Source of the DNA: DATMRF01 sp035566435
Lineage (GTDB): Bacteria; Verrucomicrobiota; Verrucomicrobiia; Limisphaerales; UBA8199
Assembly: GCA_035566435.1 (NCBI GenBank)
Contig: DATMRF010000108.1
Location: 13,578-77,577, forward strand
Reading direction: 5' to 3'
DNA: 64,000 nucleotides
The notes beneath the pieces were generated by a model. It searched no databases. It saw nothing but the letters and a program-made list of their open reading frames with translations, and was not told the DNA's origin. Both the position numbers and the translations under genes were made by a program. Of this stretch, positions 49,492-59,619 are shown piece by piece. The first letter of the stretch is position 1. Every line of letters starts with the position of its first letter.

Positions 49492-52281
49492 ATGGACAGG
49501 ATTAGCTTCTTAGCCGGCGTCGCTCTTATCTCAACCCTCACTCTCAGCCTGGCCGCCGAACCGCCCCGCAAGGTCGCCTCCGTCGAGGGCATCACCGAGT
49601 ACCAGCTCGATAATGGATTGCGCGTTTTGGTTTTTCCCGACCGTTCGCAGTCAAAAGTGACGGTCAACATGACGGTCCTGGTCGGCTCGCGGCAGGAAGG
49701 ATATGGCGAAACCGGCATGGCGCACCTTTTGGAACACATGGTGTTCAAAGGTACACCCCGGCATCCGGCGGTTCCCAAAGCCTTGCAAGAGCACGGCGCC
49801 CAGTTCAACGGCAGCACCTCCAGCGACCGCGTCAATTACTTTGAAACGATGACGGCCAGCGACGAAAACCTCGCGTTTGGCCTCGACCTCGAATCCGACC
49901 GCCTCGTCAACAGCTACATCAAACGCGCGGACCTCGAATCCGAAATGACCGTCGTGCGCAACGAATTCGAGCGCGGTGAAAACTCGCCCGCGGGCGTCCT
50001 GGGCAAGCGTGTCGCCGCCGCCGCCTACAATTGGCACAACTACGGCAAGCCCACCATCGGGAATCGCAGCGACATCGAACGCGTGCCGATCGAACGTCTG
50101 CAGGCCTTCTACAAAAAGTATTATCAGCCTGATAACGTCGTGCTGGTCGTCGCGGGACGCTTCGATGAAGCCAAAGCGCTCGAGCTGGTCCAAAAGTATT
50201 TTGGCCCCATCCCGCGCCCCACGCGCACATTGGAGACGACCTACACCGAAGAACCGGCCCAGGACGGCGAACGCACCGTCACACTGCGGCGCGTCGGCGA
50301 CGTCGGCGCCATCGAGGTCGCCTATCATATCCCAGCTGGCCCGAACGAGGATTGGCCGGCGTTGCAGGTCCTGGCCAACATTCTCAGCACTCAGCCTTCC
50401 GGGCGGCTCTACAAATCTCTCGTCGAAACCAAAAAGGCGATTAATGTCTTTTCGTACGCATCCGGAGAGCACGATCCGGGGCTGATGGAGGTCGGTGCCG
50501 AGGTTCAACCGGACAAGCTCGATGAGGTCCGCGATCTGCTCATTTCCGATGTCGAGCACCTGGCCTCCAAACCTGTAACCGATCAGGAAGTCAACCGCGC
50601 CAAACAGCAGCTCCTTAAGGCCCGCGAAATGGCGGCCACCGATACCAGCCGCATCGCCGTCTCGCTTAGTGAATGGGCCGCCCAGGGCGACTGGCGGCTC
50701 TACTTCCTCCATCGCGATCGCCTCGAACAGGTCACCCCCGCCCAGGTCCAAACCGTCGCGGCGCGCTACCTTCAACGCAACAACCACACCGTAGGCATAT
50801 TCATCCCCACCGAAAAACCCGAACGCATCGACATCCCGCCCACGCCCGATATTCCCGCGTTGGTGTCAACCTACAAAGGCCGCGCCGCAATCATCGAAGG
50901 TGAGGTTTTCGACGCCACACCGCAGAACGTCGAGGCCCGGGTGCAACGGCTCGAATTGCCCGAAGCCATTAAAGTCACTCTCCTGCCGAAGAAATCTCGC
51001 GGCGAGGAGGTGCATCTGACGCTGGCACTCCATTACGGCAACGAGGAGAATTTGAAGGGGCTCGAATCAGCAGCCGGATTCCTGCCTGACCTGATGCTGC
51101 GCGGAGCTAAAAAGCTGCCCTACCAGCAAATGCGCGACGAGTTGGATCGGTTGAAGGCGACTATCAGCGCAGGCGGCGGTGGTGGCGGCGGCCGCCGTGG
51201 ACGAGGCGGGCCTCCCGCCGGCGGGGCACTCGGAGCCGTTAGCTTTTCGGTGCAGGCTAAACGCGACACACTGCCGGCTGTGCTCGAGATCCTGCGCCAG
51301 GTGCTGCGCGAACCCGCCCTGCCCTCCGAAGAGTTTGACGTCCTCAAACGCGCGCGCGTGGCTTCCATCGAACAAATGCGCACCGAACCCGGCGCCCTCG
51401 GCCCGCGTTTGTTGCAGCAGGAGCTGAATCCGCATCCTAAAGGCGACGTACGGTACGTCCCCGGCGTCGACGAATCGCTCGAGCGCTTGAAATCGGTCAC
51501 CTACGCCCAGGTCGCGCAGCTCTATCGCGAGTACCTCGGCTCGCAGTCCGGTGAGCTGACTATCGTCGGCGATTTTGACCAGGAAGCTTGCCTGCCGATT
51601 TTGAAAGCCGCCCTGGCCGGATGGGAAGCGGCCAGGCCCTACGCTCGCATCGCTATGCCCATTACGCGCGAGGTCGCAGGCTCTCAGCGTCAGCTCAACA
51701 CGCCCGACAAGGCCAACGCCACCTACGCCGCTGGCGTGCTCTTTCCCTTGCGCGACGACGCCCCGGATTACCCGGCCATACTCATCGGCAATTACATCTT
51801 CGGCAGCGGCGCGCTCTCCTCGCGCCTCGGCGATCGCATCCGGCAAAAAGAAGGCCTGTCTTATGGCGTCTCTTCCAGTCTCAGTGTCTCCCCCTTCGAT
51901 CAGCGCGCAGTCCTGACTGTCACCGCCATCTGCAACCCGCGCAATATCGGCCGCCTCGAAACGGCCGCCCGCGAGGAGTTGGACCGCCTGGTGCGTGATG
52001 GCGTAACCCAGGACGAACTCGACCAGGCCCGCCGGGGCTATTTGGAAGCGCGAATCGTCGCGCGGTCGAGCGACCCTGCCCTCGCTGGCCTCCTGAACAG
52101 CCTGCGGCACGAGAATCGAACGCTGGAATTCGAAGCCGCCCTCGAAAAGAATATCCGCGCGCTCACTCCCGACCAGGTGTCCACCGCCTGGAGGACCCAC
52201 ATCGACGCAAAGAAACTCGTCGTGGTCACCGCCGGCGATTTCGAGTCCAAGCCCACACCCGTCCCTGCACGGACTGAATAA
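49492..52281 (+). CDS. M16-family zinc metallopeptidase, two-module
   Basis: Start chosen at ATG 49492 (MDRISFLAGVALISTL), which gives a signal peptide ending near LAAEPPR; 14 upstream codons in frame are discarded. The 929-residue product is a tandem pitrilysin-type protein. The first half has the inverted zinc motif H78-LL-E81-H82 (GMAHLLEHMVFKGT) and the downstream acidic ligand region in VVRNEFERGENSP. A Gly/Arg-rich loop (about 564-585, GGGGGGRRGRGG) sits near the middle, before the second, inactive-type half (DRIRQKEGLSYGVSS). It probably degrades peptides in the envelope. Confidence 0.93.
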   Translation: MDRISFLAGVALISTLTLSLAAEPPRKVASVEGITEYQLDNGLRVLVFPDRSQSKVTVNMTVLVGSRQEGYGETGMAHLLEHMVFKGTPRHPAVPKALQEHGAQFNGSTSSDRVNYFETMTASDENLAFGLDLESDRLVNSYIKRADLESEMTVVRNEFERGENSPAGVLGKRVAAAAYNWHNYGKPTIGNRSDIERVPIERLQAFYKKYYQPDNVVLVVAGRFDEAKALELVQKYFGPIPRPTRTLETTYTEEPAQDGERTVTLRRVGDVGAIEVAYHIPAGPNEDWPALQVLANILSTQPSGRLYKSLVETKKAINVFSYASGEHDPGLMEVGAEVQPDKLDEVRDLLISDVEHLASKPVTDQEVNRAKQQLLKAREMAATDTSRIAVSLSEWAAQGDWRLYFLHRDRLEQVTPAQVQTVAARYLQRNNHTVGIFIPTEKPERIDIPPTPDIPALVSTYKGRAAIIEGEVFDATPQNVEARVQRLELPEAIKVTLLPKKSRGEEVHLTLALHYGNEENLKGLESAAGFLPDLMLRGAKKLPYQQMRDELDRLKATISAGGGGGGGRRGRGGPPAGGALGAVSFSVQAKRDTLPAVLEILRQVLREPALPSEEFDVLKRARVASIEQMRTEPGALGPRLLQQELNPHPKGDVRYVPGVDESLERLKSVTYAQVAQLYREYLGSQSGELTIVGDFDQEACLPILKAALAGWEAARPYARIAMPITREVAGSQRQLNTPDKANATYAAGVLFPLRDDAPDYPAILIGNYIFGSGALSSRLGDRIRQKEGLSYGVSSSLSVSPFDQRAVLTVTAICNPRNIGRLETAAREELDRLVRDGVTQDELDQARRGYLEARIVARSSDPALAGLLNSLRHENRTLEFEAALEKNIRALTPDQVSTAWRTHIDAKKLVVVTAGDFESKPTPVPARTE

Positions 52282-52328
52282 CGAGGCCATCAAACAGGCT
52301 CGTTTTATTCACGCCGACGGCCCGCTTT

Positions 52329-52361
52329 ATACCAGTCCAGGGCAACGCCCCGGGCTGGTAT
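52329..52361. repeat. Hairpin between convergent genes (CAGGGCAACGCCC type)
   Basis: ATACCAGTCCAGGG (52329-52342), loop CAACG, then CCCCGGGCTGGTAT (52348-52361), pairing over 14 positions if two G-T pairs are allowed. It sits between the stops of the M16 and SppA genes. No T-run follows. Confidence 0.7.
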
Positions 52362-52426
52362 GCCCTTGGCCGTCCTTTGGGCCGGGCGCGTCAGCGACCT
52401 GCTCGCCGACGAGCTTCACCAGGACC

Positions 52427-54325
52427 TTATTCCAACCGAATCTCCGGCATCGTCAGCACCACGCCTTCCTGCTGCAACATTTCGAGCCGGCTCAGGACCG
52501 AGGCCACCGCCGCAATGCGCCGCGGGTCGAGGTTCTCCAAATACGGCGCAGCCAGCTTGAGCAGCGAACCCTCACTGGCCGCAAACCCAACGTGTCCCGG
52601 CTCATCTTTCTCGCCGGAAATGCGCTCCGTCAACTGCTCGAGGAAGTTCTTGGGCTCGGGGACCACACGCGTGTCGTAGTCGCTCAATTTCGCCAGATCA
52701 GCCGCGAAGGCGACCGCGTCGCTCATCGTCCCGATCCGGTCCACCAGCCCCAGCTCCAAAGCCTGTTTGCCGGTATAGACCCGGCCGCCGGCCAGTTCCT
52801 CGATCGGTTTCTTAAGCCGGTTGCCTCGTATCTCCGTCACATGTTTCTTGAAAACCCCATAGACCTCGTCCATGAAAGCCCGCAGCCGCGCCCGCTCGCT
52901 CTCGGTGAATACATCATCGGTGGAGAACATGCCGGCGTTCTGTCCGCGCTTGTACTCCTTGAACGTAATCCCGGCCTTCCTCCACATTTCGGTCGTCGCC
53001 AGTTTGCCGGCCAGCACGCCAATGGACCCAGTCTCAGTCGTCGCATCGGCGAAAATCGTGTCGGCGGCGCACGCCACGTAATAACCCCCGCTGCCGGCCA
53101 CGTCTCCCATCGAAACCACGAACGGCTTCTTGGCCTTCAGCCGCCGGGTCGCGTCGAGAATGATCTCGCTGGCAACGCCCGATCCTCCAGGCGAGTCAAT
53201 CCGCAACACCACCCCCTTAATTGCGTCATCCGCCGTCGCCTTCTCCAAAGCCTCGCGCACGTCGCTGCTGAATGCCCCAAGGGTTCCCCCGAACGGGCTG
53301 GCCGTCCCTTTTCCCGTCATGATCGGGCCGTTCACATAGACAATCCCCACCGCTGGCTTCGCCTCGCCCTTTTTCTCAGGCCCGCCGAAGATCTGGGACC
53401 AGATTTTCAGAAATGCCAGCGGGGACGAGAAATCTGTGTCGGCCGGGTGCTTTCGGCCGTATCGTTTATCGAAGAGAACATCCTGGCCATACTTTTCCTT
53501 GAGCATCCCTTCAAAGCCCTCGCGTTGCTCGACCGCATCGATCAGCCCGGAAGCCTTCGCTTGCTCGGCGCTGAACATTCCGGTGTCGATCCAACCCTGC
53601 ACCTTCGCTGCGTCCGCCTTTCGGCCCCGGGCGATGCGGTCCTTCAACGTCGCGTCCCAACTGTCCATTAGCCAATTCATCATTTGGTCGGCTTCGGGAC
53701 TGGGTTGTTCGCGCATGAACAGTTCCGCCGCGCTCTTGTAGGCGCCTTCCGTCACGAAATCGGGTTTGACGCCGAGCTTGTCCAACAGCCCGCGCACGTG
53801 CAAGGAACTCGCGTTCAGGCCGGATACCACCACCGGGCCGGTCGGTACCACGCTGATCCGCGACGCCCCGCACGCAAGCACATACCGCCCCATCATCAGT
53901 GAAGCCGCGTGGACATACACTTCCTTGCCGTGCGCGCGAACCAGCGACATTGCCGCGCCCAATTCCTCCACCTGAGCCAGGCCCAGCCAGTCGCTTTCGG
54001 GCAGGATCACCACTGCCTTGACGGCCGAATCCACGGCGGCCTTGCCCAGCGCCGCAACCAACTCCTGTAGCGAGGTTCCAGCCGCTCCAAACATTTGAAG
54101 AGTGTCATCGGAGGGCACTTCCGCTAACGGTCCCCCCAGCCGAAAGACCGCGACAATGTTCCGAGGCTTCTCCTCAACCGGTTGGTCGCCCTGCGCCGCC
54201 GATGCGGGGATTCCTGCCAGTAAAACTCCCAGGACCGCGCTCCGTAGAATTGCTGTTGCCGTTCCGAACCTGCCCTTTCCGTCGCCAACGTGAGGAAGTG
54301 AGAATTCGTATTTCGTCGTGCTCAT
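52427..54325 (-). CDS. sppA: Signal peptide peptidase SppA, 67K type (S49)
   Basis: The 632-residue product has a hydrophobic N-terminal segment (about 24-44) and two S49-like halves. The catalytic Lys is expected in the N-terminal half (TEGAYKSAAELFMRE) and the Ser in the C-terminal half (VAGSGGYYVACAAD); DSPGGSGVASE and GSIGVLAGK are also conserved. The tandem arrangement matches long SppA proteins such as that of E. coli. It degrades released signal peptides in the membrane. Convergent with the M16 peptidase, so two membrane-linked peptidases are neighbours. Confidence 0.94.
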   Translation of the reverse strand: MSTTKYEFSLPHVGDGKGRFGTATAILRSAVLGVLLAGIPASAAQGDQPVEEKPRNIVAVFRLGGPLAEVPSDDTLQMFGAAGTSLQELVAALGKAAVDSAVKAVVILPESDWLGLAQVEELGAAMSLVRAHGKEVYVHAASLMMGRYVLACGASRISVVPTGPVVVSGLNASSLHVRGLLDKLGVKPDFVTEGAYKSAAELFMREQPSPEADQMMNWLMDSWDATLKDRIARGRKADAAKVQGWIDTGMFSAEQAKASGLIDAVEQREGFEGMLKEKYGQDVLFDKRYGRKHPADTDFSSPLAFLKIWSQIFGGPEKKGEAKPAVGIVYVNGPIMTGKGTASPFGGTLGAFSSDVREALEKATADDAIKGVVLRIDSPGGSGVASEIILDATRRLKAKKPFVVSMGDVAGSGGYYVACAADTIFADATTETGSIGVLAGKLATTEMWRKAGITFKEYKRGQNAGMFSTDDVFTESERARLRAFMDEVYGVFKKHVTEIRGNRLKKPIEELAGGRVYTGKQALELGLVDRIGTMSDAVAFAADLAKLSDYDTRVVPEPKNFLEQLTERISGEKDEPGHVGFAASEGSLLKLAAPYLENLDPRRIAAVASVLSRLEMLQQEGVVLTMPEIRLE

Positions 54326-54679
54326 TTTTCACCTTTGTTGCCTCCATAACGCACGCCCGCCGCCCAAAGTCAACCCCAAGCGATCCAATCGGCCCATGTC
54401 GGTCATCAACGTTGTGAACGCGCCACTATCCTGTACCCCTTGCTGTTCGCGAAGGATTCCCAGCGGGTTGGGATAATGGCCTAATCCGCAATCGGAATCC
54501 TGGCGGGCACCGACACCCCTAACCTCGTTTCCTGCACTTAGCCCGGCCTGGCTCGTCTCCCCAATTTTGCTTTTAATTCTCACCATTCGTTAGTAGCATG
54601 ACGTCCATCAGCCTTGCTCACGACGATCGCCATCCAAAACTGTACTCTGCGCCCAGCCAGGCTCGCACCGGATAGACTT
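54326..54679. other. Divergent spacer between sppA and NHL gene
   Basis: The 354-bp region has no credible gene. Frames read on the minus strand here are short and unlike proteins. Neither a repeat family member nor a recognisable regulatory site was found. Confidence 0.5.
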
Positions 54680-57049
54680 ATGAACACTTCCCGTTGCCTC
54701 ACCTTTGCCCTCGCCGTTGTCGCACTTGCGCCGGTCGCCGCCCGAACCCGCGCGCAGTCTATCTACACTCCTTACGCTTTTACCAACTTCGTAGGCCAAC
54801 CGGGCAATCCTGGCACCGCGGATGGCACCGGGGCCGCCGCGCAATTCAACATTCCTCACGCCATCGCGATTGATACGGCAAGTAATCTTTTCGTTTCAGA
54901 TACCTTCAACAACACGATTCGCAAGATCACTCCTGCCGGGATGGTCACCACCATCGCCGGCACCCCCGCCGCCAAAGGCTACTGCGACGGCTTCGGGGTT
55001 GGCGCAGCACCACGGTTCACAACCCCGATCGGCCTCTCAGTCGACACTAACGGCAATCTCTTTGTGGGAGATACCGGCAATCAAACGATTCGGAAGGTGA
55101 CCCCTGCCGGAGTTGTCACGACCGTGGCCGGCCAGGTCGGAGTCACCGGCAGCACGAACGGCAACGGCACGGGCATCAGTGCCCTTTTCAACAACCCCCA
55201 GGGCACGGCCGAGGACAGTGCCGGGAATATCTACGTGGCGGACAACGTGAACCGGACGATTCGCAAGCTCACGCCCGCGGGGGTGGTCACGACCTTTGCC
55301 GGCAGCCCCGGATTGCAGGGCACCAACGACGGCGTCGGCAGTGCCGCACGGTTCGTTCAGCCCAATGGCCTGGCGGTGGACAGCGCCGATAACCTCTACG
55401 TGGCGGATGTCGGAGGCGACACGATACGGAAAGTCACCAGCGCCGCCTCGGTTTCCACTCTGGCGGGCTTGGGCCAGGTTTCTGGGACCAACAATGGCGT
55501 CGGCAACGCCGCGCGTTTCTTCAATCCCCAAAATGTCGCTGTGGACGGCGCCGGCAACGTTTATGTGTCGGATTCCGCCAACCAAACCATCCGCAAAATC
55601 ACCCCCGACGGCACCGTCACCACCCTTGCAGGTGTCCCTGGCCAAACCGGCAACTCCGACGGCACCAATGGCATCGCCCATTTCAGCACTCCCCGCGGCA
55701 TTGCGGTGGACAGAGCGACCAACATCTACATCGCTGATTCGGCCAACTCCACCATTCGCAAACTGGTCTTCTTCGGAACCAATGCGGCCGTGACGACGCT
55801 GGCGGGTACCGCCGGCCAAAATGGCAGCATCGATGGCCCGGGCGGCGCCGCCCGGTTCCATTTCCCCTACGGCCTGGCGGTGGACACCGCGGGAAACATC
55901 TATGCCGTGGACCGCTCCAACGATGACATACGAAAGATCACGCCTGCGGGAGTCGTTACCACCTTGGCAGGTGTTCCCGGCCAAACCGGCGGCGCCGACG
56001 GCACCGGCGCCGCTGCGCAATTCAACCGGCCGGAGGACCTGACGGTGGATTCGGCAGGTAACATTTATGTCGTCGAGTTCGTCAACAACACCGTCCGCGA
56101 GATACAGCAGGTGGGGACGAACTGGGTCGTAACGACCGTGGCGGGATGCGCCGCCTGTGCCCCGGGTACCAACGATGGCATCGGCACCGCCGCCCGCTTC
56201 TCCAGCCCTTTCGGGGTAACCAAAGACAACTTCGGAAACTTGTACGTGGCGGACGGTGCCAACTTCACTATACGCAAACTCACACCCTCTGGCACGAATT
56301 GGATGGTGACTACATTCGCGGGCGCGCCGCAGCAGCAGGGCGCAGTCGACGACGTCGGAGGCGCCGCGCGATTCAGCGGCCCGCATGATTTCGTGGCGGA
56401 CGCTGCCGGAGATCTTTATGTCACGGATGGATACGCTATCCGCAAGATTACCTCCGCCGGAGCGGTGACGACGCTGGCGGGTTGTCCTCCGCCGGGGTGT
56501 ACCAATGCCATCGGCAGCACCGACGGGCCCGGAGGCGTGGCGCGCTTCGATCTTCCGCGCGGCCTCGCTCTTGACGGCTTCGGCGGCCTCTATGTGGCGG
56601 ATTCTGCAAATAACACCATCCGCAAGCTCACGCCCGCCGGCGCCGACTGGATGGTGACAACCCTGGCCGGCAATCCGGGTCAAACCGGCTTTGCTGACGG
56701 CGTCGGCACTAACGCCCTGTTTAACTTGCCAACCGGCGTGGCCGTGGACGGCGCCGGCAATGTTTATGTCGTGGATTCCGCGGAAAACCGCATCAGCCGG
56801 GGCGCGCTTGCCCCACCGGCAACGCCACTGCGCTTCGACACGAGCTCCGGCAGCGTCACTGTTTCCAACGGCCTGTTCCATGCCCGCGTCACCGGGCCGT
56901 CCGCCGTCAGCCTCGTTTTGGAAGCCTCCACCGACCTCCATTCCTGGACCCCGATTCAAACCAACTCCTTTTCAAAAGGCTCTCTAAGTGTGGCCGTCCC
57001 GCTAACCTCCGCCCCCTACCTTTTCTTCCGCGCGCGCCTGGGGCCATAA
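54680..57049 (+). CDS. Secreted NHL-repeat protein
   Basis: Start chosen at ATG 54680 (MNTSRCLTFALAVVAL), giving a signal peptide ending near TRAQS. The 789-residue product contains about eleven NHL-type repeats of 50-65 residues, with cores such as NTIRKITPAGMVTTIAG and VDTAGNIYAVDRSNDDIRK, forming one or two beta-propellers. The last 65 residues (VLEASTDLHSWTPIQTN) match a C-terminal module frequent on secreted verrucomicrobial proteins. NHL propellers bind proteins, RNA or sugars; no enzymatic site is visible. Genes 5' and 3' look unrelated. Confidence 0.9.
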   Translation: MNTSRCLTFALAVVALAPVAARTRAQSIYTPYAFTNFVGQPGNPGTADGTGAAAQFNIPHAIAIDTASNLFVSDTFNNTIRKITPAGMVTTIAGTPAAKGYCDGFGVGAAPRFTTPIGLSVDTNGNLFVGDTGNQTIRKVTPAGVVTTVAGQVGVTGSTNGNGTGISALFNNPQGTAEDSAGNIYVADNVNRTIRKLTPAGVVTTFAGSPGLQGTNDGVGSAARFVQPNGLAVDSADNLYVADVGGDTIRKVTSAASVSTLAGLGQVSGTNNGVGNAARFFNPQNVAVDGAGNVYVSDSANQTIRKITPDGTVTTLAGVPGQTGNSDGTNGIAHFSTPRGIAVDRATNIYIADSANSTIRKLVFFGTNAAVTTLAGTAGQNGSIDGPGGAARFHFPYGLAVDTAGNIYAVDRSNDDIRKITPAGVVTTLAGVPGQTGGADGTGAAAQFNRPEDLTVDSAGNIYVVEFVNNTVREIQQVGTNWVVTTVAGCAACAPGTNDGIGTAARFSSPFGVTKDNFGNLYVADGANFTIRKLTPSGTNWMVTTFAGAPQQQGAVDDVGGAARFSGPHDFVADAAGDLYVTDGYAIRKITSAGAVTTLAGCPPPGCTNAIGSTDGPGGVARFDLPRGLALDGFGGLYVADSANNTIRKLTPAGADWMVTTLAGNPGQTGFADGVGTNALFNLPTGVAVDGAGNVYVVDSAENRISRGALAPPATPLRFDTSSGSVTVSNGLFHARVTGPSAVSLVLEASTDLHSWTPIQTNSFSKGSLSVAVPLTSAPYLFFRARLGP

Positions 57050-57142
57050 AGCCGTCCTTTGCGCCTTTTACAAATTCGCGTCTGAGTTCACAGCGAATGG
57101 ATTGGCCCCTGTTCTCTTTTTCCTTCTACCTTTAAATTCCTT

Positions 57143-58592
57143 ATGATGAACCTTGCCAGACCCGCCCGATTCATCTGTTACACCACGCTCCTGTTCGTCG
57201 CGCACCTCGCGGCTGGGGCGCAAAACACTTTCACCGATGCCGAGGCCAATGGCGTCAAATCGTTCCTGCGCGAAAACTTCCACCAAACCAATGCCTGCAT
57301 CGTGATCGCACTTGCGGATGAACACGGGAACCGGCTTTTCACCGCCGGCAAGCTCGACAACGGGACCGACCAGGAAGTCAACGGCGACACCGTCTTTTTC
57401 ATCGGCTCGGTGTCCAAAACCTTCACCACGCTGCTGCTTGAAGACATGGTTGAGCGCGGAGAAATGAAGTTGGACGCTTCGGTCGCCAGGTATCTGTCCA
57501 CCTCGGTCAAAGTGCCGACTCATGGTGGCAGGGAAATCACCTTGCTGGATTTGGCTACGCACAGTGCTGGCTGCCCCGGAAATCCAGACAACATGTCGGG
57601 CGCCGACGTGAGAGAGCAGTACGAGTCGTACACGGTCGGGAAAATGTATGCCTTCCTTTCCGGGTACACTTTGAACCGCGACCCGGGAACGGAATTTGAG
57701 TATTCCAACGTCGGCATGGCACTGCTCGGACATGTTATCGCCCTGAAAGCAGGCACAAATTTTGAATCACTCGTCGTGAACCGGCTCTGCCGGCCGCTGC
57801 ACATGGACAGCACTTGCATCACCCTGACATCCGAGCTGAAGACGCGGCTGGCGATGGGCCATGACGGTTCCGGAAAGCCCTCGCCGCCCTGGAAACTTCA
57901 GGCCTACTCCCCCGCAGGCGACATTCATTCCACCGCCAACGACCTCCTCAAATACGCATCCGCCCACGCCGGCCTCGTCCCCTCCAGCCTGTCGCCGCTG
58001 ATGAAGCGAACCCACAAGCTCCGCTTCAAGGATTCACGAGGTCTTCCCGATGTGCCGGGTGGACTGTTTGGCCACACCGCGATGGATTGGGTGGATCGCG
58101 ACGCCTATCAACCCCCCCCGCACCGAACTCCTCGGTCACGCTGGTGGCGCCGGCAGTTATCACGCTTGGGTCGGCTTTGACACCAGGCAGCGACGGGCCG
58201 TCGTGGTGCTGAGCACTGCCAATGACTTATCTGTCGAACCGATTGGATGGACCATCCTCCAGCGGCTGCCGCTGACACAGAACAGCACAAGGGAATTTGC
58301 CCGCGAGCTCGTTGGCCTTGGATTTGCCTTCGACCTCGACAAGACATCCCACACGCTCCAGGTGACCAAGATTTACCCAAAATCTCCTGCCTCCCAGGCC
58401 GGTATAACGGCGGGCCAGGTCATCCAGCAGATTGACGCCGTGCCCACCCTCGGCAAAACCGTTGCCGACTGTCTAACCCACCTCCGCGCAAACGGCCGTC
58501 CCAAAGTCCGCCTGGAGCTGGTTGACCTCCAACGCAACGAAACGAACACCGTCGAGGTAACACGAGGGAAATTCCTGACATTCAATCCCTAA
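57143..58592 (+). pseudogene. Frameshifted exported serine hydrolase (beta-lactamase family) with PDZ domain
   Basis: The frame from ATG 57143 encodes a signal peptide and the class C beta-lactamase-type domain with SVSK (SxxK) and EYSN (YxN) motifs, but it leaves the correct frame at a run of eight C (58112-58119). The second frame (to 58592) carries the HAGGAGSYHAWVGFD block that holds the third catalytic motif and a C-terminal PDZ domain (PASQAGITAGQVIQQID). Removing one C fuses both into a 482-residue protein. Either the gene is broken, the poly-C run varies, or the sequence has an error. Serine hydrolases of this type cleave D-Ala peptides or esters. Confidence 0.85.
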
Positions 58593-59116
58593 GCTCAGTG
58601 ATCGCCGCCCACACCGACGCCCGCCGAAGCCAATCCGCTTGCAAAAAGCAACAGCCCGCCGACGTTGAGCTCGATGTGGTTCGCTAAACGTCACCTCTTC
58701 CTTCTCAGGTAGCCCTCCGTTCTCTCGGTTCCCTCCTGTTCCCTTCCCAACCGTCCATTTTCCCGCCATCGTCGCCCAATATTGATACACTCCCTCCACC
58801 CCCTTTTCTAGCAGCCCACGTGCCCGCCGCACTGATTCCCCTCGGAAAACCCAAACTTTCACCGCCCGCCCCTTCAATCAAGCTCAACAGTAGTACTCAT
58901 CTTTATCACACATAATAACTTGGCATAATCTAAGCTACTACACTCTGCAGAGTGGTCGAGCCACGCGGCTGCGGCCGGGCATGCGACTGAGAGAAATTCA
59001 GTCGGTCCCGTCCGCGACTCAGAACCTCTCAAAGTGAACCAAAGGATGATTATGCCAGCCTCACCCACCCAAACCCGGGGCACCGGCCAATCAAAAGTCA
59101 CAATTTATAGCCGGCC

Positions 59117-59151
59117 GGTAAGGTACGGTAGGGTACGGTAAGGTACGGTAG
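59117..59151 (+). repeat. Pentamer GGTAN tandem tract
   Basis: Seven consecutive 5-nt units begin GGTA with a variable last base (A, C, G, C, A, C, G). Period 10 also holds. A run of seven T follows, so a transcript would have a U-tract here. Confidence 0.8.
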
Positions 59152-59180
59152 GTTTTTTTAACACGCCCCCCGAAAAGCAC

Positions 59181-59321
59181 ATGAACCCCGAAGCCCAAAA
59201 CGCCAGTCCCGAACCTTCGTCCTCGGCCCTCGTCTTCGGCAGCCTCGCCTGCTCTACCCGCCACCGGCCGCCCATCAGCCCCGGTTTTAAAGCCTTTTTA
59301 AACCTTTTTAAGCCTTTTTAA
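59181..59321 (+). CDS. Possible 46-residue protein
   Basis: The frame starts at ATG 59181 (MNPEAQNASPEPSSSALVF), ends at TAA 59319-59321, and has PGFKAFLNLFKPF at its C-terminus, encoded by the decamer repeats. No family is recognised and no Shine-Dalgarno is clear. It may be a chance frame. Confidence 0.25.
   Translation: MNPEAQNASPEPSSSALVFGSLACSTRHRPPISPGFKAFLNLFKPF
59291..59320 (+). repeat. Decamer repeat AGCCTTTTTA
   Basis: Three exact 10-nt units, AGCCTTTTTA, AACCTTTTTA and AGCCTTTTTA. The last unit with the following AGGC makes GCCTT-TTT-AAGGC, a short hairpin. Confidence 0.75.
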
Positions 59322-59551
59322 GGCAAAAATTGCACGCCTCGATGCTTCCAGCCCTTCTGACCTGTCAATTCAACCGCTGAGACCCATATATACTCTGTAA
59401 TCTCAACCCCGCCGGCTACCGCGGCAGCGCCCGGGCCGTCGCCCTCTTCACGCATGCCCACACTGAACGTAAATCCCAGGTCGCCTGCCTCGTCGGTTAA
59501 CAGATTGGCTGGTTCACGACAGACCGGGCGCTGGGAACCCATTCCAAACCC

Positions 59552-59619
59552 ATGTTCCCGTCCCAATTTTCCTGTCTCAAAGCCCCCCCTCGAATGTTCC
59601 TGCCATCAATTTTCCTGCC
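59552..59619 (+). repeat. AATTTTCCTGYC unit array
   Basis: Related 12-nt units lie at 59552 (ATGTTCCCGTCC), 59565-59576 (AATTTTCCTGTC), 59593-59604 (AATGTTCCTGCC) and 59608-59619 (AATTTTCCTGCC), spaced 13-28 bp apart. They precede lysS. Confidence 0.6.

Noticed and set aside
58473..59101. Minus-strand frames in the spacer upstream of lysS
   Set aside because: They mirror pyrimidine-rich simple sequence and the end of the hydrolase gene, without recognisable protein features.
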